This document shows, piece after piece, positions 28,270 through 35,559 of a stretch of 51,888 nt of DNA. The position numbers and the translations under genes were made by a program. The stretch covers positions 1 through 51,888 of the forward strand of contig JAFTQC010000038.1 of the NCBI GenBank assembly GCA_017462965.1. Reading direction: 5' to 3'. Position 1 is the stretch's first letter. Each line of letters opens with the position of its first letter. The stretch is from Clostridia bacterium. Lineage in GTDB: Bacteria; Bacillota; Clostridia; TANB77; UBA1234. The notes under the pieces are model-generated. The model ran no database searches, was not told where the DNA came from, and was given only the letters and a program-made list of their open reading frames with translations.

Positions 28270-28365
28270 TAAAATCACTCCTTATTTTTAGATATTTTAA
28301 CATACATTATTAAATTACTCAAAGAAAATAAAATAAGATTAGTTGTTGTATATAAGTCACCTTTC

Positions 28366-28395
28366 TTGAAGTCGTCATAATTTGTATTGTATAAT
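28366..28395 (+). promoter_or_regulatory. Promoter of the sigma/anti-sigma operon
   Basis: TTGAAG (28366-28371), 18 bases, TATAAT (28390-28395). Confidence 0.6.
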
Positions 28396-28446
28396 GCATG
28401 TCGAAGATTGGCGAAAAAAATCTAATAAGGAGATGAAAAAGAAATT

Positions 28447-29004
28447 ATGATGGCTAATAATAAGATTACGGAAGAGAAAGCAGAAATATTAAAGAAACTG
28501 TATAATGAACATAAGGATATAATGTATGTTGAAGCAAAGAGAATATTAAATGATTATTCTTTGGCAGAAGATGCAGTGCATCAAGCTTTTATGAAAATAA
28601 TAGACAAATTAGAAAAAATTAAGGGTGGCGATGTTAAATTTACAAGTGGATTTTTGATCATTATAGTTAGACACGTTGCGTATGATATGTATAATAAAAG
28701 AAAGAAATCTAATGCAAAGCTAGAGTATATGGAGAATGTATACAGTGAGAATGATGAAAATTTTCTTACGAACAAAACGCCATGTGATGAAGTAATTTAT
28801 AAAGAATCTAGAGAAAAATTACTGCAAGCAATAGATAAATTAGCGCCAATATACAGAGATGTTTTAATACTAGAGAAAGTTTACAAGTATCCGCAAAAAG
28901 AAATTGCTGAATTATTGAACGTTAGTCTGGATGCTGTAAAGAAAAGAGCCGAACGAGCAAAGAAATATTTGCTAGAAGAACTTAGAAGGGAGGAAATAGT
29001 ATAA
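28447..29004 (+). CDS. ECF-like sigma-70 family RNA polymerase sigma factor
   Basis: A 185-residue alternative sigma factor with regions 2 and 4 only. Region 2 is at about residues 12-85 (LAEDAVHQAFMKIIDKLEKI, then the DNA-melting segment FLIIIVRHVAYDMYNKRKK). Region 4 is at about 122-180 (LAPIYRDVLILEKVYKYPQK, EIAELLNVSLDAVKKRAERA), a clear helix-turn-helix. Its stop codon overlaps the ATG of the next gene, the usual arrangement for a sigma factor and its membrane anti-sigma factor. AAGGAG lies 14 bases before the ATG, rather far. The signal it answers is unknown. Confidence 0.92.
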   Translation: MMANNKITEEKAEILKKLYNEHKDIMYVEAKRILNDYSLAEDAVHQAFMKIIDKLEKIKGGDVKFTSGFLIIIVRHVAYDMYNKRKKSNAKLEYMENVYSENDENFLTNKTPCDEVIYKESREKLLQAIDKLAPIYRDVLILEKVYKYPQKEIAELLNVSLDAVKKRAERAKKYLLEELRREEIV

Positions 29005-29735
29005 TGAAAATGAATAATTTTGATAAAGAATTAGAACAAGCATTATGTGAATATGTTCAAAATACTGAAGTTACAACAAATGAGAAAATTACGTTTTCTA
29101 AGAAACATAAGAAAAAAATGGAAAAGCTTTTTGAAGATGTGAGAAATTCTAATTTCGAGAAAGGGAATATTGATGAAACAAAAAGAAATTCATATCACTT
29201 TAATGTGAGAATATTTGCGAGAGTTGCTGTTTTTATTATACTAGGACTTTTGATTACAATAGCTGTTATGCCAAGTATGGTTGCGTGGAGAACGGATAAA
29301 TTGGGGATGTATGGCGATGAGACTGATGAATATGCTTGGTTCTTGTTAAATGATATAACAAGTATATTAAAAAATGATGGTGACGGTATGAAGATTGAAG
29401 ATTTAACTTTCTTTGAATATTTGCCTAAGGGAAGTGTTGTTAAGGAAAAAGTTACAATGCGCAATTGTTATTACATAAAAATAAATGTCGATAGTGAAGA
29501 ATTTGTGTTTAAAGTTCTGTTAAGTTCTAATAGAGCGATTGATACGGAAAATATAGAATTAAAAAGAATTATGATAAATGAAAATGAAACATTTCTATTG
29601 GAGAAAGATGATGTCTGCTCATTTGTTTGGTATTTTGATGGCAAGAATTATAATTTGTTTGGTACTTTAAGGAAAAATGAGATGATAAAAATAATTGAAA
29701 ATATAAATTATGAAGAAATAGACAAAATATTATAA
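29004..29735 (+). CDS. Membrane anti-sigma factor, DUF4367-like
   Basis: A 243-residue protein with a cytosolic N-terminus (about residues 1-70, able to bind the sigma factor), one membrane helix at about residues 72-94 (FARVAVFIILGLLITIAVMP) and an outside domain of about 145 residues. The outside part, with the 'EDLTFFEYLPKGSVVKE' and 'FVWYFDGKNYNLFGT' stretches, resembles DUF4367 domains found in clostridial anti-sigma proteins. It overlaps the sigma gene by one base (TAATG), with GGGAGG upstream, implying coupled and balanced expression. It probably holds the sigma factor at the membrane until an envelope signal arrives. Confidence 0.82.
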   Translation: MKMNNFDKELEQALCEYVQNTEVTTNEKITFSKKHKKKMEKLFEDVRNSNFEKGNIDETKRNSYHFNVRIFARVAVFIILGLLITIAVMPSMVAWRTDKLGMYGDETDEYAWFLLNDITSILKNDGDGMKIEDLTFFEYLPKGSVVKEKVTMRNCYYIKINVDSEEFVFKVLLSSNRAIDTENIELKRIMINENETFLLEKDDVCSFVWYFDGKNYNLFGTLRKNEMIKIIENINYEEIDKIL

Positions 29736-29816
29736 AAATTTATAATATTTTGTCACTTTTTACATTTATTAACGGTTATATAAATGTAATTCAAACCAAA
29801 ACAAGGAGGAACTTTT

Positions 29817-30281
29817 ATGGAAAATGTTTTTAAAAGCAAGTTTTTAGTAAGTTTTTTTAGTTTGGTAATGGTAATTACAATGTTGATGGTTCCAACAATT
29901 GCTTTTGCTAGCACTAGTGCTGAAGAGTCAATTGTACAACCAAGATGGTCATATCTATATGCTTGTGATAATTCTTTGCAGCTTGCGGAGAATATATCAC
30001 CGGGTATCATGATATATGGAGGCACAGAAGTCTATGAAGGTCATGCTGGAGTTGAAATTCAACTTCAAAAATGGAATGGTTATGACTGGCTAAATGTTTC
30101 TGATTGCTATTGGGAAGCTTATAGTTCAACTGGATTTGCGTATGCTTTTGAAGATGATGTTGATGTATCCGCTGGTGTATATCGTTTATCTTTAATTCAT
30201 ACGGCCTATTCTTCAAGAGGAGTTCCACTTGAAGAATTTGAAACTTATTCAAATGAACTAACTGTTAGAGCTTCAAATTAA
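29817..30281 (+). CDS. Small secreted protein (DUF6147-like)
   Basis: A 154-residue exported protein. Residues 1-31 form a signal peptide with a good cleavage site (VPTIAFA-ST). The mature part is about 120 residues, beta-rich and acidic, with Trp-containing repeats (IQLQKWNGYDWLNVSDCYWE) and a closing NELTVRASN. It resembles the small secreted DUF6147 proteins of Clostridia; function unknown. It follows the anti-sigma gene by 81 bases and has a strong AAGGAGGA site. The ECF-type factor just upstream may control it, since small secreted proteins are common targets of such pairs; that is inference. Confidence 0.72.
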   Translation: MENVFKSKFLVSFFSLVMVITMLMVPTIAFASTSAEESIVQPRWSYLYACDNSLQLAENISPGIMIYGGTEVYEGHAGVEIQLQKWNGYDWLNVSDCYWEAYSSTGFAYAFEDDVDVSAGVYRLSLIHTAYSSRGVPLEEFETYSNELTVRASN

Positions 30282-30403
30282 ATTGGAAAAGTAAATTATA
30301 AAATTAAGAGGCTTTTATTTGACAACCCTTACGTCTTATAAAAAAATTTTACTTTTTATAATTTATGTATTCTAAATTGGGGTTCCCGCCCTCACACATC
30401 TAT
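30282..30403. other. Start of a 322-base gap before dinB, AT-rich
   Basis: The gap runs to 30606. No reading frame is supported. This first part has only a poorly paired T/A-rich stretch and a small GC island, GGGGTTCCCGCCC (30379-30391). The hairpin, terminator and dinB control region that fill the rest are listed separately. Confidence 0.6.
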
Positions 30404-30442
30404 AATATCACGGTACATAGAATTTTTTAATTCTGTGATATT
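30404..30442. other. Bulged two-part hairpin in the dinB upstream gap
   Basis: AATATCAC (30404-30411) pairs with GTGATATT (30435-30442), and AGAATT (30419-30424) with AATTCT (30429-30434), leaving a one-sided 7-base bulge. It could be a structured 3' end of the preceding transcript; no T run follows directly. Confidence 0.5.
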
Positions 30443-30524
30443 AATATTTTATTTAGAATAACGATATTTAATTTTATCTTCTAAAATTTTTAGTAAAAAG
30501 TAATTATAGAAACCATTAACGAAA

Positions 30525-30566
30525 ATACTAGTATTTTTTATGCGTGATATACTAGTATTTTTTTTA
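30525..30566 (+). terminator. Terminator-like AT-rich hairpin before dinB
   Basis: Two copies of ATACTAGTAT (30525-30534 and 30549-30558) can pair with each other across a 14-base loop and are followed by an 8-9 base T run. Each copy is also its own palindrome. Confidence 0.6.
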
Positions 30567-30595
30567 TTGACAGTCAAGAACAAACGTTCTATAAT
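30567..30595 (+). promoter_or_regulatory. Consensus sigma-A promoter of dinB
   Basis: TTGACA (30567-30572), 17 bases, TATAAT (30590-30595). The SOS operator fills the 3' part of the spacer. The expected start of transcription, at about 30602, lies only a few bases before the first codons of dinB. Confidence 0.9.
30578..30589. promoter_or_regulatory. LexA (SOS) operator of dinB
   Basis: GAACAAACGTTC has the form GAAC-N4-GTTC, the Gram-positive LexA ('Cheo') box. It ends one base before the -10 hexamer, where a bound repressor would block RNA polymerase. Confidence 0.88.
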
Positions 30596-30606
30596 AAATT
30601 TCGGTG

Positions 30607-31812
30607 ATGGAAGTGGAGCGTCAAATATTACATGTTGATGTGAATAATGCTTTTTTAAGTTGGACAGCGATTGAAAGACTTAGAAAAGGTGATAGTGTTG
30701 ATCTTAGAAAGATACCTTCAGCAATTTGTGGTGATGAAAATAAGAGGTCTGGAATAATTCTGGCTAAAAGTCCTTTAGCAAAGGCTGTGGGTGTTGTGAC
30801 TGGTGAGACTGTTTATCAGGCTATGAAAAAATGTCCTAATTTGGAATTGTGTTCTACTGATTTCAAGGCTTACCAAAAACATTCTGATGAATTATATGAT
30901 CTTTTAACAGAATATACAGATGTTATAGAAAGATTTAGTGTTGATGAATGTTTCTTAGATATGACAAATTTTTTGATGGGTGATACATTGCTTGCGAAAG
31001 CTCATGAAATAAATCGAAGGGTAAAAAATGAGCTTGGTTTTACAGTAAATGTAGGTGTTTCCAACAATAAACTTCTTGCTAAAATGGCTTCTGATTTTTC
31101 CAAACCAGATAAGATTCATACATTATATCCAAGTGAAATAAAGAATAAAATGTGGCCACTTGATGTATCAGAACTTTTCATGATAGGAAAGAAAAGTGTT
31201 CCAAAGCTAAACAAAATGGGAATATTTAAGATTGGTGATTTAGCGTGCTTTGATAAAAATATATTGATAAAGAGAATGGGTAAGTTTGGAAAGCTTGCTT
31301 GGGAATATGCTAATGGTTTTGACGAATCAGAAGTTGTGGCTGTAAGAGAAAAAGCTAAAAGTATAGGTAATTCAATAACGCTTCCTATGGATATTTCTAA
31401 TGCTGATAAGCTTGAAAGCATATTACTTGCGTTAGTTGAACAGGTTACATTTAGACTTAGAAAAGAAAATTTATTTGCAAGCACGATTAGTGTTCAGTTA
31501 AGAACAAAAGATTTTAAAGATTTTTCACATCAAACAAAACTTGATACTTCATCGTCTAATACAAAAGAAATTTATGAAAAAGCAAAGATAGTTTTTCGTG
31601 AAATGTATAAAGAGAATATACCTATTAGATTGATAGGTTTTAGAGTAGATAAATTAAGTGATACAGATGAACAAATTTCATTTTTTGATCCAAACAAAAA
31701 AGAAAATGACAAGCTTGATAAAGCTCTAGATTCTATTAAATCTAAATATGGATATATGTCTATTACAAGAGCAGGAGAACTTAATATAAATGAATATTTG
31801 AAAAGAAAATAA
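30607..31812 (+). CDS. dinB: DNA polymerase IV (Y-family translesion polymerase)
   Basis: A roughly 401-residue Y-family polymerase for error-prone lesion bypass. Catalytic carboxylates are seen in HVDVNNAFLSW (near residue 10) and SVDECFLDM (near residue 105). Thumb helix-hairpin-helix elements (MGIFKIGDLACF) and the little-finger domain follow, and a sliding-clamp-binding QISFF lies near the C-terminus. A Trp replaces the residue after 'FLS' that is often Ala or Ser in DinB, a feature of a Clostridia subgroup. The promoter is a consensus sigma-A site with an embedded LexA box. The ATG at 30607 would lie about five bases from the RNA start, so translation is leaderless or nearly so; GTG at 30604 or 30613 are alternatives. 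Confidence 0.93.
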   Translation: MEVERQILHVDVNNAFLSWTAIERLRKGDSVDLRKIPSAICGDENKRSGIILAKSPLAKAVGVVTGETVYQAMKKCPNLELCSTDFKAYQKHSDELYDLLTEYTDVIERFSVDECFLDMTNFLMGDTLLAKAHEINRRVKNELGFTVNVGVSNNKLLAKMASDFSKPDKIHTLYPSEIKNKMWPLDVSELFMIGKKSVPKLNKMGIFKIGDLACFDKNILIKRMGKFGKLAWEYANGFDESEVVAVREKAKSIGNSITLPMDISNADKLESILLALVEQVTFRLRKENLFASTISVQLRTKDFKDFSHQTKLDTSSSNTKEIYEKAKIVFREMYKENIPIRLIGFRVDKLSDTDEQISFFDPNKKENDKLDKALDSIKSKYGYMSITRAGELNINEYLKRK

Positions 31813-31853
31813 AAGTGCATGGAACAAGAAAATGAGATTCTGCAATAATTCTG

Positions 31854-31883
31854 TTGATATAGAATAATATATAGAGATATAAT
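31854..31883 (+). promoter_or_regulatory. Sigma-A promoter of the NCS2 permease gene
   Basis: TTGATA (31854-31859), 18 bases, TATAAT (31878-31883). The 46-base leader shows no purine riboswitch. Confidence 0.65.
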
Positions 31884-31929
31884 GTTGTGAGAAACATGAT
31901 GCTTAATAAAAAATTATAGGGAGGACTTA

Positions 31930-33294
31930 ATGATAGAAAAAATATTTAAATTAAAAGAAAATAACACAACAATCTCAACAGAAATTATTGCAGGATTAAC
32001 AACATTTATGGCAATGTCATACATAATTTTTATAAATCCATCTGTGCTTGCAGAGACAGGAATGGATTATAATTCTGTGTATGTTGCGACGATTCTTGCT
32101 TCTGCAATTGGAACATTAATAATGGGATTAGTTGCTAATGTGCCTTATGTTCAAAGTGCGGGTATTGGGCTAAATGCTTTATTTACGTATACTTTGTGTG
32201 GAACTTTTGGCTTCACGTGGCAGCAGTCGTTAGCGATGGTTTTTATATGTGGAATAATTAACGTTTTGGTAACCGTAACAAGTATTAGAGGAAAAGTAAT
32301 TAAGGCTATGCCTGAATTTATGCAAAATGCTATAACAGTGGGAATAGGTCTTTTCATTACATATATTGGTATAAAATCTTCTGGAATCATAAATTTTTCA
32401 GTTTCAGAAGTGGCCGCTGATGGAATTGCACATGCGGGAAATGTTGTTCCGCAATTGGCAGTTTTTAATTCGCCTGAAGTTATACTTGCTTTAATAGGTT
32501 TAGCTATAACGGGAATTTTGGTTTCGAAAAAAGTAAAGAATTCGTACTTAATTAGTATTGTTCTTACTGCTTTAATTGGAATTCCACTTGGTGTTACGAG
32601 TTTGCCTGATTTTAGTTCGGCTACATTAATTCCATCAATAGCTCCTACATTTATGAAATTGGATTTTGCTGGATTATTTACAGCTGAAGCAGGACTAATT
32701 GTTGTTATAATGTCGATATTCACACTTACAATTTCAGACTTGTTTGATACGATAGGAACTTTTGTCGGAACTGGTAAAAAAGCTGGAATCTTCAAAGTTG
32801 ATGAAAATGGTAATGTGTCGAAAAACTTAGAAAGAGCTATGGTTTGTGATTCAATTGCTACTACTACAGGTGCACTTTTAGGTACAAGTAATGTTGTTAC
32901 TTATGTTGAGAGCAGTGTTGGTATTGAAGCTGGTGGTAGAACCGGTTTGACTGCTGTTTCAGCAGCAATTTGTTTCTTACTTTCATTGTTTTTAGCTCCT
33001 ATAGTTGCTTGTGTTCCTACAGTTGCTACTGCACCAGTGCTTATGTTTATTGGTATTTCGATGATGGAAAATGTTATGAAAATTGATTGGAAAGATGCCT
33101 TGGTTGCAATACCAGCGTTTTTCATAATTATAATGATGCCATTATCATACTCGATAACGACAGGAATTCAGTTTGGATTTGTATTATATATTTTGGTAAA
33201 TTTAGTAAACGGAAAAGGAAAGCAAGTTTCTCCTATGATATATGTTTTTACACTTCTTTTCCTTGTGGATTTTGTGTATAGAGCTATTTGTTAA
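31930..33294 (+). CDS. NCS2 family purine permease (AzgA/PbuG-like)
   Basis: A 454-residue integral membrane protein with about 12-14 hydrophobic helices. The start EIIAGLTTFMAMSYIIFINP is the hallmark of the AzgA-like branch that imports adenine, guanine and hypoxanthine by proton symport. Further family features are QSAGIGLNALFTY near residue 75, SDLFDTIGTFVGTG near residue 267 and GTSNVVTYVESSVGIEAGGR (20 residues near 317), which form the substrate and proton sites. GGGAGG (31919-31924) is the ribosome site. It is monocistronic with its own promoter. Confidence 0.93.
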   Translation: MIEKIFKLKENNTTISTEIIAGLTTFMAMSYIIFINPSVLAETGMDYNSVYVATILASAIGTLIMGLVANVPYVQSAGIGLNALFTYTLCGTFGFTWQQSLAMVFICGIINVLVTVTSIRGKVIKAMPEFMQNAITVGIGLFITYIGIKSSGIINFSVSEVAADGIAHAGNVVPQLAVFNSPEVILALIGLAITGILVSKKVKNSYLISIVLTALIGIPLGVTSLPDFSSATLIPSIAPTFMKLDFAGLFTAEAGLIVVIMSIFTLTISDLFDTIGTFVGTGKKAGIFKVDENGNVSKNLERAMVCDSIATTTGALLGTSNVVTYVESSVGIEAGGRTGLTAVSAAICFLLSLFLAPIVACVPTVATAPVLMFIGISMMENVMKIDWKDALVAIPAFFIIIMMPLSYSITTGIQFGFVLYILVNLVNGKGKQVSPMIYVFTLLFLVDFVYRAIC

Positions 33295-33339
33295 ATTTTT
33301 ACATATTTCTAGATATTAGAAGTAATAGATGGAGTATAC

Positions 33340-33368
33340 TTGAAAAAATGATAATTTTAGTGTATAAC
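33340..33368 (+). promoter_or_regulatory. Sigma-A promoter of hisS
   Basis: TTGAAA (33340-33345), 17 bases, TATAAC (33363-33368). Confidence 0.6.
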
Positions 33369-33403
33369 TATTAAGTAAACTTGCTAATCAGGAGGGAATT
33401 TTT

Positions 33404-34705
33404 ATGGCAAAAGAATTATTATCAGTTCAACCATATAAGGGAACAAGAGATTTTTATCCGGAAGATATGGATTTAAGAAACTGGTTTTTTGGAGTAATAA
33501 AAGATACTTTAAGAAAATTTAATTATAGAGAATATGATGGACCAACACTTGAGTCATATGATTTGTATGCTGCTAAAAGTGGAGAAGAAATCGTAAATGA
33601 ACAAACTTATCATTTCCAAGATAATGGTGGAAGAATGCTTGCTGTTAGACCAGAGATGACACCTACTGTTGCAAGAATGGTTGCGGCAAAGCTAGGTTCA
33701 TTAAATATGCCACTTAGATGGTTTAGTATTCCTAATTTATATAGATATGAAAAACCACAAAGGGGAAGATTAAGAGAACACTGGCAAGTGAATGTTGATA
33801 TGTTTGGTTCTGATTCAATAGAAACAGACTTTGAGTTACTTTTAGTTGCATCTTCTTTGTTAAAAGCATTTAATGCTGATGAAACAATGTATTGTATTAA
33901 AATCAATAATAGAAGATTTTATAATGATTTGTTTGAGCAATATATGGGATTTGATAAAGAAAAATCTCGCAAGGTTTCAAAGGCGATTGATAAAAAAGGA
34001 AAAATGTCACAAGAGGCTTTTTGTGAATATTTGGCTGAGATTGGTTTGAATGGAGAAGAAATTGAAAAATTGAATTCGTTCTTTGAAAAGTCATTTGAAG
34101 AAATGATGGAACTTTGTCCTGAGTCTAAAGGTACTATAGAATTAAAGAGTTTATTCAAATTAATAGAAGAAGCTGGAATGAGCAATATATGTGAATTTGA
34201 TTTTTCAATAATAAGAGGTTTTGATTATTATACTGGAACGGTATTTGAAGTATATGATAAAGACATAAATAATAATCGTGCTATGTTTGGTGGCGGAAGA
34301 TATGATAATTTAATCAATCTCTTCGTAGATAAAGCTAATGTTTCTGGTATCGGTTTTGGATTTGGGGATGTTACACTAGAAAACTTTTTAGTATCACATA
34401 ATTTAGTGCCAGAACTAAAATCTGGTATGCCAAAGGTTTTAGTTACAAGATTCCCAGAAGTTCCATATATTGAATATCTTAAGATTGCAGAACTTCTTAG
34501 ACAAAACGGAATTGCAGCTACTGTATATACTGATGAAAAGAAATTATCTAAGCAAATGAAATATGCTGCTGATGAAAAGTATGATTTTGCAATAATTCTT
34601 GGTGGAGACGAATTAGCTGCTGGAACAGTAGTTGTTAAGGATTTATCTAAAGGCGAAAACGAAACTGTTAGTAGAGAAGATTTAGTTAATAAGATTAAAA
34701 TATAA
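33404..34705 (+). CDS. hisS: Histidyl-tRNA synthetase
   Basis: A 433-residue class II synthetase. It has motif 1 in the N-terminal region, motif 2 as YRYEKPQRGRLREHWQ (usual form FRYERPQxGRxREFxQ), the histidine-specific RGFDYYTGTVFEV, and GGGRYDNL with motif 3 GIGFGFGDVTLENF. A C-terminal anticodon-binding domain (about residues 340-433) is present, which argues against the HisZ paralogue of histidine biosynthesis. No his operon genes are nearby. Unlike glyS it has no T-box; a plain promoter precedes it. The ribosome site AGGAGGG lies at 33391-33397. Confidence 0.93.
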   Translation: MAKELLSVQPYKGTRDFYPEDMDLRNWFFGVIKDTLRKFNYREYDGPTLESYDLYAAKSGEEIVNEQTYHFQDNGGRMLAVRPEMTPTVARMVAAKLGSLNMPLRWFSIPNLYRYEKPQRGRLREHWQVNVDMFGSDSIETDFELLLVASSLLKAFNADETMYCIKINNRRFYNDLFEQYMGFDKEKSRKVSKAIDKKGKMSQEAFCEYLAEIGLNGEEIEKLNSFFEKSFEEMMELCPESKGTIELKSLFKLIEEAGMSNICEFDFSIIRGFDYYTGTVFEVYDKDINNNRAMFGGGRYDNLINLFVDKANVSGIGFGFGDVTLENFLVSHNLVPELKSGMPKVLVTRFPEVPYIEYLKIAELLRQNGIAATVYTDEKKLSKQMKYAADEKYDFAIILGGDELAAGTVVVKDLSKGENETVSREDLVNKIKI

Positions 34706-34716
34706 AAATTGAAGAT

Positions 34717-34741
34717 GGACAAGAGCCCCGTCCCCTTGTCC
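34717..34741 (-). repeat. 25-bp GGGACGGGGC-type palindromic repeat, copy 3
   Basis: GGACAAGAGCCCCGTCCCC then TTGTCC, one base different from the copy at 10988-11012 and in the same orientation. It lies just after hisS and ends eight bases before the -35 box of the next gene. Confidence 0.8.
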
Positions 34742-34748
34742 AATTACA

Positions 34749-34777
34749 TTGACAATGTTTTTCTCAGAATATATAAT
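34749..34777 (+). promoter_or_regulatory. Consensus sigma-A promoter of the YhhN family gene
   Basis: TTGACA (34749-34754), 17 bases, TATAAT (34772-34777): a perfect match with a leader of about 65 bases. Confidence 0.9.
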
Positions 34778-34847
34778 GACCACGTAAAAGGTCGCTATAT
34801 AATGGGAAAAACATTTTGTTTTTGAATGAAAAAGGAGGTTTGGTTTC

Positions 34848-35477
34848 ATGAAGGGGAAGGCTCGGCTGGATTTTTTGCTCACGAACGGTTTCAAAGCTAA
34901 CTTCACTTTTCTCATGTCTGCGTTTGCAGTAGTGCTTTATGCGCAGAATCCCACAAAAGAACGAGAACTTTGCATGTTCGCAATTTTGTTCTCCACGGTT
35001 GCTGATCTGGTTTTGATGGATTACAACAAAATTCCTGGACTTCTTTTCGGAAAGAAACGGTTTTATGTTGGAATGGCTTTGTTCGGGATTACGCACGTTT
35101 TGTACACTTGCTGTTTTTTGGGTAAGCTTGCTGGAATAGAGACATTTAGCATGAATGGTGCGATACTGCCTCTGATTGCTGCGATGGGTGTATTTGCATT
35201 CTCTATGTTTTTTTCTATGTATCTCACATCTGAGAAGAAGGGAGATTTTAGAGTTGCAGTTTTCACCTATGTTGTGCTAATCAATGCTGCTTTGATCTCG
35301 ATGTACATATATTCTTTTGCCACAAAGCAAATCGCTGCGGCAATTGGTATTACATTGTTTCTGATTTCTGACATGTTTATTCTTGTAAGAGAAACAAAGT
35401 GTGACACAAATCTAGTCAGAAAGCTCATTTGGATATTTTATCCCATTGGACAACTGCTGATTATTTGTGGCGTTTGA
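34848..35477 (+). CDS. YhhN family membrane protein (lysoplasmalogenase-like)
   Basis: A 209-residue protein with about seven to eight membrane helices. It carries the YhhN pattern: an early acidic pair (STVADLVLM), FYVGMALFGITHVLY, a later LFLISDMFILVRE and a closing IFYPIGQLLIICG. Eukaryotic and some bacterial members hydrolyse the vinyl-ether bond of lysoplasmalogens. Many anaerobic Clostridia contain plasmalogens, so that role is plausible here but unproven. AAAGGAGG (34829-34836) gives the start. Its G+C is higher than that of hisS and dacF (24 of 60 at 34981-35040). It is framed by a consensus promoter and a terminator. Confidence 0.8.
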   Translation: MKGKARLDFLLTNGFKANFTFLMSAFAVVLYAQNPTKERELCMFAILFSTVADLVLMDYNKIPGLLFGKKRFYVGMALFGITHVLYTCCFLGKLAGIETFSMNGAILPLIAAMGVFAFSMFFSMYLTSEKKGDFRVAVFTYVVLINAALISMYIYSFATKQIAAAIGITLFLISDMFILVRETKCDTNLVRKLIWIFYPIGQLLIICGV

Positions 35478-35522
35478 GACTTTCATGTGCTGGTAATCAT
35501 GTAGAAGATAAGAATAAAAAAT

Positions 35523-35556
35523 CTCCCTGTAAATATACATTTATAGGGAGGTTTTT
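35523..35556 (+). terminator. Terminator hairpin whose 3' arm holds the dacF ribosome site
   Basis: CTCCCTGTAAAT (35523-35534) pairs with ATTTATAGGGAG (35539-35550) around an ATAC loop, 12 bp with one G-U pair, followed by GTTTTTATT. The AGGGAGG that must serve dacF (35545-35551) is in the 3' arm. The element may both end the YhhN transcript and mask dacF translation on read-through RNA. Confidence 0.8.
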
Positions 35557-35559
35557 ATT

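Noticed and set aside
28433-28449. Five-codon reading frame (MKKKL) overlapping the sigma-factor ATG, as a leader peptide
   Set aside because: Its ATG is inside the AAGGAGATG ribosome site with no spacing, so it cannot be initiated from that site.
30525-30562. Direct repeat ACTAGTATTTTTT as an attachment site
   Set aside because: The two copies are 24 bases apart, each self-complementary and followed by T, better explained as a terminator; no integrase is nearby.
31813-31929. Purine riboswitch before the NCS2 permease
   Set aside because: The 117-base gap contains a promoter whose leader is only about 45 bases; the conserved loops and stems of the purine aptamer are absent.
32151-32795. 214-residue minus-strand reading frame inside the NCS2 permease gene
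   Set aside because: It mirrors the permease's hydrophobic codons; no ribosome site or domain is visible.
33295-33403. T-box leader before hisS
   Set aside because: No GGGTGGNACCGCG sequence or terminator is seen; only a promoter.
33404-34705. HisZ (ATP phosphoribosyltransferase regulatory subunit) instead of HisRS
   Set aside because: The RGFDYYTGTVFEV and motif 3 segments and a C-terminal anticodon-binding domain are present, and there are no his biosynthesis genes around.
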